Made by a program: the position numbers and the translations under genes | Notes under the pieces: generated by a model | What the model was told of the DNA's origin: nothing | Databases searched by the model: none | The model's input: the letters and a program-made list of their open reading frames with translations, nothing else | Assembly (NCBI GenBank): GCA_903845115.1 | Contig: CAIMWE010000111.1 | Location: 1-53,492 of the forward strand | Length of the DNA: 53,492 bases | Direction of reading: 5' to 3' | From: an uncultured Acidobacteriota bacterium | Lineage (GTDB): Bacteria > Acidobacteriota > Thermoanaerobaculia > UBA5066 | Part shown: piece by piece, positions 1 to 7,649 of the stretch | Layout: each line of letters starts with the position of its first letter | Position numbering within the stretch: position 1 is the first letter of the stretch

Positions 1-56
1 GAATCTATGCCGAGGGCCTCTCGCACCGCAACGGTGATCCGGCTCGAAATGCTCAA
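1..56 (-). CDS. possible 5' end of a small gene leaving the window
   Basis: On the minus strand a TTG at 56-54 opens a frame that reads SISSRITVAVREALGI and leaves the window at its left edge. The short helical pattern ending in L-G-I-D resembles the first helix of acyl carrier proteins, which would suit the acyl-adenylate ligase upstream at 732-2276, but only 18 codons are visible and no ribosome binding site precedes the TTG. It could equally be chance reading of high-GC DNA. Confidence 0.15.
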   Translation of the reverse strand, partial: MSISSRITVAVREALGID

Positions 57-101
57 AGGCAACGCACGGTTTTCTTACAGGAATCCGAAAAGAATCCGAC
101 A

Positions 102-125
102 GGCGCCCGCCGGCCGGCGGGCGCC
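102..125 (-). terminator. 24-bp perfect GC palindrome, terminator-like
   Basis: A perfect inverted repeat (GGCGCCCGCCGG and its mirror) lies 21 bp beyond the stop of the minus-strand remnant at 147-605. On the minus strand it is followed by a T-rich stretch (TTCTTTTC) rather than a clean T tract, so it may act as an intrinsic terminator for leftward transcription. The perfect palindrome could also be a protein-binding site. Confidence 0.4.
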
Positions 126-146
126 CGAGTCGAAGCGTCCTCGCCG

Positions 147-605
147 TCAGCGCACGACGACGGGAGCCGTGAACGCGTACCCGAGGCCGCGCTGGGCGCT
201 CTCGTCCTCGCTCGGGTAGATCTCCCGCTGCATCTCTGCCCGGTCGACCGTCTCGCCCGGGGCTTTCGCCAGGATCTCGAAACTGGAACTGCCGCTCCGC
301 TCGCCGCCGCTCGTCTCGCAGCGAACGGTAGCGGGTCCCGATCGCCACGTGCAGGGTCAGCACGCTCCCGAGAGCGACGAAGCTCGGGCTGTAGAGGAGG
401 ACCCACTGGCTCGAGATCGCCCCGATCCCCTCGAGGACGAGAGCCGCGACCCCCACGTGGCTGACCAGGATCGCGGCGAGGAGGGCGCCCGCGCCCGGCA
501 GCCGCCGCCTCCAGAGCCGGAAGGCCAGCGGAATGACCAGGATCGCCGTGGCGAGGACGAGGGACTGGACGATCCGCTGCGCCTCCGGCCGGTATCCTAT
601 CCCTG
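147..605 (-). pseudogene. frameshifted remnant of a membrane protein
   Basis: Read leftward from about 605, the frame encodes three hydrophobic stretches (beginning IVQSLVLATAILVIPLAF, then GALLAAILVSHVGVAALVL and a third around WVLLYSPSFVALGSVLTLHV) followed by a basic segment RYRSLRDERRRAERQ. Near position 283 coding character moves to the next frame, which continues FEILAKAPGETVDRAEMQ and ends at a clean TGA at 149-147. No start codon precedes the first segment and stops lie just upstream of 605. The parent was probably an integral membrane protein with a cytosolic tail; the family is not recognisable. Lack of a start plus the frame change argue for a decayed gene, although a sequencing error could explain the frame change alone. 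Confidence 0.5.
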
Positions 606-731
606 ATCCGCTTCCTGCGCCTCAGTCCCGTCAGGTGTTGCCTCTGCCCCCTCCGCCCTCACCACGGTCCTGTGTGACCCCGCGTCCTCGCAGCCAGCCG
701 TATTCGTGGCGGTCTCTGCATCTGTCTTCGA

Positions 732-2276
732 TCATTCGGGTCTTGCCAGATCGAGTACCTCACGAATTTCACGACGGTCGGGTTTCCCCTGTTCCGTGAC
801 CGGGACACGGTCGGCCACCGCAAGAACTCGGGGGACGAGATGCGGCCCATACCGGGTTCGGATGTCGGCGCGCAGTTCGTCCACGGTCAGCTTCGCCGCG
901 GGTTCGAGCAGCACGAGCGCGTCGAAGCCGTCGCCTTGAATCGCCGCCGGGATCGTGACCGCGTAGCGAACGGCCGGATGCGAGCAGAGGGCCTCCTGCA
1001 CGTCGAGTGGCATGACGGCAACCCCGTCTACGTCGCGGCGGTCCCTGGCCCGTCCGCGTACGTGGAGGAAGCCGTCGACGTCGAGGCAGCCAAGGTCGCC
1101 CGTGGCATACCAGCCGTCGGGTCGGAACGCGGACTGGTCGGCGCTCCCCACGTAACCGCCCGCGCGACGGATCGAATGGACGACGATCAGGCCCTCTTCA
1201 CCCGCGGCGGCGGCCGTGCCATCGGCGCGCTCGATGCGCACGTCCACCCCGTCGAGCGGCCGCCCGCACGTGTCGAGGCGGTCGGGCTCGGTAACCTGGT
1301 AGTGCCGGGAATCGAGAAGGCTGATGATCCCGACCTCGCTCGCGCCGTACGCGTGGGCGGGCCGGACGCCGAGGCGGCCGAGCAGCCGGCGGCAGAGGCT
1401 TGCGGAGGCGTCGGCGCCGATGTGGCTGATCGCGACGAGGGACGATAGGTCGCGGTGCTCGACATCGGGGTGGTCAGCCAGTTTCACCAGGAGCGGTTCG
1501 ACCAGACAGAGGTGGGTAATCCGCTCCGCTCCGATGGTCCGCAGTACGTCACCGGGAGAGAAGTGCTCGAGCAGCACGATGCGGCCGCCGCCAAGCAGGG
1601 TCTGGTCGACGTGGGCCTGGGAGACATGGGCCAGACTCGTGCAGATGAGCTGCCTGCGCTCCGGACACGGTCCCGTGTCGACGGTGTGTGTCCACTGTTC
1701 GAACGTGAAGTGACTGGCCTTCACACCGCCGGTGGTGCCGCCCGAGGTGACCAGCGCCGCCCGCGCGGCCGCGGCTACCGGGTAGTCCGTTGCGTCACGC
1801 CCCTCATCGCTTGCGTGCCCCGCGAGGTCCTCGGGGGTGAGTGGCTCCACGTGAAGGAGCGCCGGCATCCCGGCCTGAACGCTGGCCGCTTCGGCTGCGG
1901 TTCGGGCCCCGGGGAAGCAGATCAGGACGTCCGCTTCGACTAGTTGGAGAAACTCCGCGAGACGGTCCGGCACCGTCGGGTTCGGGCACAGGGTGGTGAT
2001 GCAGCCGAGCAGGGTGGCGGCGTAGCGCGCGACGATGGCCTCGATCGAGACCGGGGCTGCCAGGGCAACCACGCAACCGGCCTGGACGCCTTCGGCGGCG
2101 AACCGATGCGCCATCCCGCGTACTGCGTGATCCAGCTGGCGGGCGGTGATCTGGCGCTGACCGTCCTGGAGTACGACCCGGGTCGGCTGAGCGACGGCGT
2201 GGTCGAGGATGCGTTGCGCGTGCGAGCGAAACCCCGGCGCGGGACGATGGATGGGGGTCGTGTTCGTGATGGACAT
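732..2276 (-). CDS. acyl/aryl-adenylate-forming ligase (AMP-binding family)
   Basis: Class I adenylate-forming enzyme of about 514 residues, a normal length for acyl-CoA synthetases and stand-alone adenylation enzymes. Visible core motifs: the ATP-loop TSGGTTGG (about residues 177-184), YGASEVG in the middle, GWYATGDLG before the hinge, and EQGKPDRRE near the end with the catalytic Lys expected in the C-terminal subdomain. It should activate a carboxylic acid with ATP and pass it to CoA or a carrier protein; the acid cannot be told from sequence. The ATG at 2276 is preferred over the one two codons upstream because GGAGAG sits six bases before it, whereas it abuts the upstream ATG. It stands alone among remnant genes, so lateral arrival is likely. 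Style of sequence (His/Arg-rich N-terminus) recalls actinobacterial homologs; that is an impression. Confidence 0.85.
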   Translation of the reverse strand: MSITNTTPIHRPAPGFRSHAQRILDHAVAQPTRVVLQDGQRQITARQLDHAVRGMAHRFAAEGVQAGCVVALAAPVSIEAIVARYAATLLGCITTLCPNPTVPDRLAEFLQLVEADVLICFPGARTAAEAASVQAGMPALLHVEPLTPEDLAGHASDEGRDATDYPVAAAARAALVTSGGTTGGVKASHFTFEQWTHTVDTGPCPERRQLICTSLAHVSQAHVDQTLLGGGRIVLLEHFSPGDVLRTIGAERITHLCLVEPLLVKLADHPDVEHRDLSSLVAISHIGADASASLCRRLLGRLGVRPAHAYGASEVGIISLLDSRHYQVTEPDRLDTCGRPLDGVDVRIERADGTAAAAGEEGLIVVHSIRRAGGYVGSADQSAFRPDGWYATGDLGCLDVDGFLHVRGRARDRRDVDGVAVMPLDVQEALCSHPAVRYAVTIPAAIQGDGFDALVLLEPAAKLTVDELRADIRTRYGPHLVPRVLAVADRVPVTEQGKPDRREIREVLDLARPE

Positions 2277-2507
2277 GATCATCTCTCCAACTGAATAGGA
2301 CTGCCCCGCTGCACGTGCCCCGCCTTCGAAGATGCGTCCCGCCGAAACCGTATCGTCTCCCAGAACTCGGTTGCGGTAGCGGTGGCTCCGAATACGTATA
2401 GAAGGCGTCTCTCGTCAGGGGCCGGCGACAGAACTCGATCTGGGCCGGCCGGCACCCTCGCAAGATTCTGCGATGGGGGCTCTTCCCCGCCGGAAGGCAT
2501 TCGCCTC

Positions 2508-2702
2508 CTACGCGAAGGGGTTCCTGACGAGTAGCCCCTCGAACCGCTGCCCTGCGTTGAGGTCCTCGGACCAGACGACCTCGCACCCGAGGCGGCGGGC
2601 GCTCTGCAGAATCAGTGCGTCCCGGAGGGAAACCCGCGCCGTCGCATGGATCTGAATGGCCGCCAGCAGGTCCTCCCGTTTCGGCTCGTGGAGGGTCCAG
2701 AT
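2508..2702 (-). pseudogene. 3' remnant of a PIN-domain toxin nuclease
   Basis: The last 60 or so codons before TGA-type stop at 2510-2508 read as the C-terminal third of a VapC-like PIN domain: RVSLRDALILQSARRLGC, then VVWSEDLNAGQRFEG and a final VRNPF. The acidic residues of DAL and SED, and the NPF ending, are typical of the family. The N-terminal half with the first catalytic Asp is missing; the frame runs upstream into sequence that belongs to a different remnant (2717-3685). No antitoxin gene is present. It is therefore the broken end of a toxin gene cut by rearrangement. Confidence 0.55.
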
Positions 2703-2716
2703 GGCCCCGAAATACG

Positions 2717-3685
2717 TCACCGAACTTGAAGTCCAGGGTCCGTCGCTTCGGAGAGAGCCGCGGCTGACCTTCCACCGGTCGCCGTCCCCGTCCCGAAGAA
2801 GCAGTCGTGCCAGGCGGCGAGGTTCAGCCTCCGGAGGCCGTACGGGACCGAGGCCGGGAAGCCGAGCGCCTCGCTCTTCAGGCCCCTCAGGAACGCGCTC
2901 GACGACACGATCGACTCCGCCCAGCCCGCGAGCGGCCCGTCGAGCCAGTTCCGCTCGGGCATCGTCCAGCCCACCTTGTCCCTCCTCCAGACGATCGCGT
3001 CCGGGAGCCTGCCGCTGAAGGCCAGCCTGCAGGCGAGAGCAAGGTCGATGACCCCGCTCGCCCCCATCGTCGCGCGGAGCCGGAGCCCTTCCCGCAGCAC
3101 CCGGGCCACCGGGAGGCGCTGGAGGTGGGCGAACCGGTGGTAGGTGTACCGGGTCTGCTGCTCGTCGGCCCCCTGCCCGTCGAGCACCACGCTGCAGCCG
3201 GCCGCGCGGGCGAGCCGGTAGGTGGCGAGCCCGCCGACACCGGTCGTGTCGGGCGGATCCTCGAAGGAGCGGATGACCGCCGGGTGCCGGAGGAGCCTCT
3301 TGATCTCGGAAGAAAAGAGGAGGAGGTCCCCGGCGAGGCGGTAGAGGACGCGCCCCTCGACGAGCCCTTGGGACGTCGTCTCCACGACGGCGTCGTCGTC
3401 TCCGTGCTCGACCATCCGCGCGAGGTACCCGTGCAGGTCGAAAGGGCGCGGCGTCGTGACGTGGGCCCCCGTGTCGAGACGCTCCTTCCCGATCGCCGCG
3501 CCGACCGACGTCACCATGCCGACGCCGTGGCCGGCCGCACGGAGGATCGCGCGAACGAAGGCAGCCGTCGTCGTCCTGCCGTCGGTGCCGGTGACGCCGA
3601 CGACGCGAAGCTTCAGCGCGGGGCGGGCGAAGAAGCTCGCCGACCTGACGCCCGGGATGACGCGCGAGGCGATCAAGAAGCTCAT
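2717..3685 (-). pseudogene. chimeric remnant: MurE-like fragment joined to AsnB-type amidotransferase pieces
   Basis: A single open frame from ATG 3685 joins two unrelated folds. The first ~110 residues match the ATP-binding domain of the MurE-like protein at 7650-9206, including LRVVGVTGTDG, DTGAHVTTP and LVEGRVL, but the P-loop Lys is Arg (GTDGRTTT). From there it turns into asparagine-synthase-type sequence: LLLFSSEIKRLL, then after a large internal gap the pieces SVVLDGQGADE and IVWRRDKVGWTMPERNWL. The SGGLDSS pyrophosphatase loop and most of the synthetase core are absent, so neither activity can survive. MurE lacks its N-terminal domain here. The terminal 25 residues look out of frame. 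It is probably the scar of two deletions; a misassembled contig is the alternative. Confidence 0.6.
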
Positions 3686-3909
3686 CGCCCGACGCCAGCA
3701 GCGCACGGTCGTCGACGCCCGCCTCGGCGGCCCGGGCACGGAAGGGATCCGCCGCGTGCACCCTTCGCCGAGGAGTCCGTTTCGAGCGGGAGAAGCGCGC
3801 GAAGAGCCACGGCTGGCTTCCGGCGGCGTCACCGGCCACAATAGTTGCCGCAGTTGCCTGGGAACGGCTGCGGCGGCCGCTCCGGCCCCGGGACGCATGG
3901 GGGGACTCG

Positions 3910-5331
3910 ATGAGCGACGGGGGCAGCGCGGGCCATTCCACAAGCCACGGTGCGAGCCAGGCGGGCGCGGGACGCCTCGAGGAGCTGCGACAGCTCGTCC
4001 AGGACGGCAGCGTGGACACCGTGATCGTCGCCTTCGCGGACATGCAGGGCCGCCTCCTGGGCAAGCGGGTCCAGGCCGAGGCCTTCCGGGAGGGCGTCGT
4101 CGATCACGGGATCCACTTCTGCACCTACCTTCTCGGCACCGACATGGAGATGAACACGCCGGGCGGCTTCGGGCTGACGAGCTGGAAGACCGGCTACGGC
4201 GACTGGATCGCCCGCCCGGACTGGAGCACGATGCGAGTCCTGCCCTGGCTCGAAGGCTCGGCCATCGTGCTCTGCGACGCGGTGGACGGCGAGACGGGCG
4301 TCGAGATCCCGGTCTCGCCGCGGACGGTGCTCAGGCGCCAGGTGGAACGCGCCTCGGCTCTCGGCTACCGCGTCATGGCCGGAACCGAGCTCGAGTTCTA
4401 CGTCCTGTCGGACACCTTCGAGGGCCTGGCCGCGAAGGGCTGGAACGACGTCGGCCGGGTGGGCTACTACAACGAGGACTACCACATCCTCCAGGCCACC
4501 AAGCTCGAGCCGCTCTACCGCCAGATCCGCAACCAGTTCACTTCGGCCCGGATCCCGGTCGAGTTCAGCAAGGGCGAGGCCGCCGCGTCGCAGCACGAAA
4601 TCAACATCCGCTACGACGACGTGCTGGAGACGGCCGACCGGGGTGTCCTCTTCAAGAACGGAGCCAAGGAGATCGCCTGGCAGAACGGCTACGGCCTGAC
4701 CTTCATGGCCAAGCCCCACGGCGGCTGGAGCGGCTCGAGCGGCCACCTGCACCTCTCGCTGTGGGATCCGGAGGGCGAGAGGCCGCTCTTCCCGGAGGAC
4801 GGCGCGCACCCGCACGGGATGAGCCGGACGATGCGCTGGTTCCTCGGCGGGATGATGAAGCTACAGCGCGAGCTGGCCCTCTTCGTCGCCCCGAACGTCA
4901 ACTCGTACAAGCGCTATGCCGTCGCCAGCTGGGCCCCCGTCTACGTGGTCTGGGGGCGTGACAACCGGACCACCGGCTTCCGGATCGTGGGCGAGGGGGC
5001 GAGCCTGCGCATCGAGAACCGCTTTCCCGGCGGTGACATGAACCCCTACCTGGCCTATGCGGCGACGATCGGGGCGGGGCTGTGGGGGATCGAGAACGAG
5101 GTCGAGCCGCCGGCCGAGCTCGAGGGCAACGGCTACGAGGCGAACGGCTGCGACCGGATGCCGCGGGCGCTGTACGAGGCGATCGACCTGCTGGCCGGCA
5201 GCGAGGCCGCGGCCTCGATCCTCGGCAGGGACGTCGTCGACCACTACCTCAACGCGGGCCGGGTGGAGCAGGCCGCGTACGACTCGGCCGTCAACGCCTG
5301 GGAGCGCGAGCGCTACCTCGAGCGGGGGTAG
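3910..5331 (+). CDS. glutamine-synthetase-family ligase (type III-like / gamma-glutamyl ligase)
   Basis: A 473-residue glutamine synthetase fold protein. The beta-grasp N-domain is seen in VIVAFADMQGRLLGKRV; the catalytic domain has the metal/glutamate loop TELEFYV, SQHEINIRY, the ATP-binding KPHGGWSGSSGHLHLS and the ammonium/product region NRTTGFRIVG followed by RIENRFPGGDMNPYLAYA. The C-terminal adenylylation loop of housekeeping GlnA is not evident, so this is more like the GlnA3/PuuA-type enzymes that ligate ammonia or an amine to glutamate or a related acid. ATG 3910 follows a G-rich stretch. The next genes are murT and gatD, 35 bp on and co-directional; GatD consumes glutamine, so a supply role is plausible. 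Which substrate it uses is unknown. Confidence 0.85.
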   Translation: MSDGGSAGHSTSHGASQAGAGRLEELRQLVQDGSVDTVIVAFADMQGRLLGKRVQAEAFREGVVDHGIHFCTYLLGTDMEMNTPGGFGLTSWKTGYGDWIARPDWSTMRVLPWLEGSAIVLCDAVDGETGVEIPVSPRTVLRRQVERASALGYRVMAGTELEFYVLSDTFEGLAAKGWNDVGRVGYYNEDYHILQATKLEPLYRQIRNQFTSARIPVEFSKGEAAASQHEINIRYDDVLETADRGVLFKNGAKEIAWQNGYGLTFMAKPHGGWSGSSGHLHLSLWDPEGERPLFPEDGAHPHGMSRTMRWFLGGMMKLQRELALFVAPNVNSYKRYAVASWAPVYVVWGRDNRTTGFRIVGEGASLRIENRFPGGDMNPYLAYAATIGAGLWGIENEVEPPAELEGNGYEANGCDRMPRALYEAIDLLAGSEAAASILGRDVVDHYLNAGRVEQAAYDSAVNAWERERYLERG

Positions 5332-5366
5332 GGCCGGGGCGATCGGGCGTCTACACTGCGTCCGCG

Positions 5367-6797
5367 ATGAGGATCGAGCCCGAGCCGTCCGCCCCGACGG
5401 GCCCCGGCACCAGGTCGCCCCGCGTCCTTTTCGCCCTGGCCGCCGGCAAGACCGCGGCCTGGGCCACCCGTGCGCTGGGCCGGGGCGGCGGCACCTCGGT
5501 CACCGGCATGGTCGCCCGCTGGGTGGACCCGCGCATCCTCGAGCGGCTCGTCCTGCGCAACGGCATGCCGGCCGTGGCCATCACCGGCAGCAACGGCAAG
5601 ACGACCACCACCCGCTTCACCGCCGCCCTCCTGCGCGGCGAGGGCGTGGGCGTCGTGTACAACTCGGCCGGCGCGAACCTGGTCCAGGGCGTGACGAGCC
5701 TGGCGGTCAACGCTTCCGACTGGCGCGGCCGGATGCCGGAGGCCGTCTTCGTAGCCGAGGTGGACGAGGCGGCGCTGCGATTCGTCGTCCCGGAGATCGC
5801 GCCGCGGGCCCTCTTGGTCACGGACCTCTTCCGCGACCAGCTCGACCGCTACGGCGAGACCTACGCCGTCGCGGACGCGATCGAGGCCGTCGCCTCGAGC
5901 CTCCCTCCCGAAGCGGCCCTCGTCGTCAACGCGGACGACCCGGTCGTGGCCACGCTGGCCGGCAAGCGCGCCGGCCGGAGGCTCACCTTCGGGCTGGCCC
6001 TTTCGCACTCGACCGACCGGATTACACGCGCGGCCGACACGATCCGCTGCCCGCGCTGCCGGGCGGACCTGAGGTACCGCCACGTCTACCTGAGCCACAT
6101 GGGCGACTACAGCTGCCCCTCCTGCGGCTTTGCCCGTCCCGAGCCGGACGTGGCGGTCACCTCGGTGGAGGTCGCAGGCCTCGACCGGACGCGCGTCGTC
6201 CTTGCGACCCCGGCCGGACTCCTCGACCTGGACATCCCGCAGGCGGGAATTCACATCGCCTACGACGCGGCCGCGGCCGTGGCCGTCGTCGTCGCCCTGG
6301 GCCTCCCGCTCGAGCACGCCGCCGCCTCGATGGCCGCGGCGAGCCCCGCCTTCGGCCGGCTCGAGAGGATCGACGCCTGCGGCACCTCCGTGGTGCTGGC
6401 CTTCGCCAAGAACCCCACGTCGTACAACACCACCCTCAGAGCCCTCGCGACCGAGGGCGAGCCTCGCCAGCTGCTCGTCGCGGCCTCCAACACCCTCGTG
6501 GACGGGGAGGACTTCGGCTGGCTCTGGGACGTGGAGTTCGAGTCGATGGCGCCGGGAATCGAGCGGGCCGTGGTCTCGGGGACGCGCGCCGACGAGCTGG
6601 CCAACCGGCTCCGCTACGCCGGCGTGCCGTCGGGGCGCCTGACCGTGATCGAGGACCGCCGGGCCGCCCTGGACGCGGCTCTTGGAGGCCTGCCGCCGGG
6701 GGCCCGCCTGGTCGTGCTGTCCGGCTACACGCCGCTGATCGAGCTGCGCGAAGAAATGCGCAGGCGCGGCTGGACGGGGAGGTACTGGGCCGTATGA
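5367..6797 (+). CDS. murT: lipid II isoglutaminyl synthase, MurT-type subunit
   Basis: 476-residue Mur-ligase-family protein lacking the usual UDP-binding N-domain, as in MurT. P-loop GSNGKTT at residues 74-80; a four-cysteine zinc ribbon insert in the middle domain (Cys228, Cys231, Cys250, Cys253, as CPRC and CPSC), the hallmark separating MurT from other Mur ligases; KNPTSYN near 348 and DGEDFGWLWD near 379, the region that carries the catalytic Asp in the S. aureus protein. With GatD it amidates the alpha-carboxyl of D-Glu in the peptidoglycan stem. The start ATG at 5367 lies 35 bp after the GS-like gene. Its stop overlaps the gatD start as ATGA. MurT/GatD is best known from Gram-positive bacteria; its presence beside Gram-negative outer-membrane genes is notable. 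Confidence 0.9.
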   Translation: MRIEPEPSAPTGPGTRSPRVLFALAAGKTAAWATRALGRGGGTSVTGMVARWVDPRILERLVLRNGMPAVAITGSNGKTTTTRFTAALLRGEGVGVVYNSAGANLVQGVTSLAVNASDWRGRMPEAVFVAEVDEAALRFVVPEIAPRALLVTDLFRDQLDRYGETYAVADAIEAVASSLPPEAALVVNADDPVVATLAGKRAGRRLTFGLALSHSTDRITRAADTIRCPRCRADLRYRHVYLSHMGDYSCPSCGFARPEPDVAVTSVEVAGLDRTRVVLATPAGLLDLDIPQAGIHIAYDAAAAVAVVVALGLPLEHAAASMAAASPAFGRLERIDACGTSVVLAFAKNPTSYNTTLRALATEGEPRQLLVAASNTLVDGEDFGWLWDVEFESMAPGIERAVVSGTRADELANRLRYAGVPSGRLTVIEDRRAALDAALGGLPPGARLVVLSGYTPLIELREEMRRRGWTGRYWAV

Positions 6798-7639
6798 GCG
6801 CGTCGAGAAAGCCCGGAGAGGCGGCGTCCGCCGCCCCGGCCCGGCCGCTGCGCATCGCCCACCTCTACCCATCGCTCCTCAACGTGGCGGGCGACGGGGG
6901 CAACCTCATCGCCCTCGAACGGCGGGCCCGGTGGCGCGGCCTCCTCGTCGAGACGGTCCCGGTGGAGAGGGGAGAGCAGCCGGATCTCCGCCGCTTCGAC
7001 GTCATCCTGTTCCACGGCGGGCAGGACGTGGAGATGGCGGTGGCCGCAGCGGATCTCCCCCTCAAGACGCCCTCGCTGCGAGCGGCGGCGGAGGAGGGGG
7101 TGATCGTCTTCGCCGTCTGCGCGGGTCTCCAGCTGCTCGGTCGTCGCTACGTTTCCAGCGCGGGCGAGGAGCTGCCGGGCGCCGGGATCCTGGACCTTAC
7201 GACCCGCGCCGGGTCCCAGCGGTTCATGCAGCACGCCGCCTGCGAGGTCACCATCGACGGCCAGACCGGGACGGTCGTGGGGTTCGAGAACCACTCGGGC
7301 CTGACCGTGCTGGGGCCGGACTGCCCGGCCTTCGGGCGGGTCGTGGCCGGGGCCGGCAACAACGGCCGCGACGGCCAGGAGGGCGCGCGCTGGCGCAACG
7401 TCTTCGCCACGTACCTGCACGGGCCCTGCCTGCCGAAGAACCCCTGGCTGGCCGACCAGCTGCTGCGCCTGGCCCTGGCCCGGGCCGAGGGCGTGCCGCC
7501 CCACGAGGTCCGCCTCGCCCCGCTGGACGACACGCTGGAGAATCGCAGCCACGACGTGGCCCTGGCCCTGGCGATGGCCAACCGCGGCCGGCGGACCGCG
7601 CTCGAGCCGGCGAGGCTCAACCGGGGACGCGAGGTGTAG
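6794..7639 (+). CDS. gatD: lipid II isoglutaminyl synthase, GatD glutaminase subunit
   Basis: 281-residue class I glutamine amidotransferase of the CobB/CobQ type. The nucleophile elbow is AVCAGLQLLG with Cys109; FENHSG sits mid-protein, and the catalytic His209 lies in YLHGPCLPKNPWLAD. It releases ammonia from glutamine for the MurT active site. The ATG overlaps the murT stop (ATGA), so the two subunits are translationally coupled, as expected for a 1:1 complex. About 18 N-terminal residues before RIAHLYPSLLN are extra and low-complexity. It ends only 10 bp from the end of the opposing MurE-like gene, leaving no room for a separate terminator. Confidence 0.92.
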   Translation: MSASRKPGEAASAAPARPLRIAHLYPSLLNVAGDGGNLIALERRARWRGLLVETVPVERGEQPDLRRFDVILFHGGQDVEMAVAAADLPLKTPSLRAAAEEGVIVFAVCAGLQLLGRRYVSSAGEELPGAGILDLTTRAGSQRFMQHAACEVTIDGQTGTVVGFENHSGLTVLGPDCPAFGRVVAGAGNNGRDGQEGARWRNVFATYLHGPCLPKNPWLADQLLRLALARAEGVPPHEVRLAPLDDTLENRSHDVALALAMANRGRRTALEPARLNRGREV

Positions 7640-7649
7640 GCCCCGGGGC

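Noticed and set aside
2279-2500. 73-codon minus-strand frame before the adenylate ligase
   Set aside because: No motif, overlaps the ligase ribosome binding site, weak coding character; treated as intergenic.
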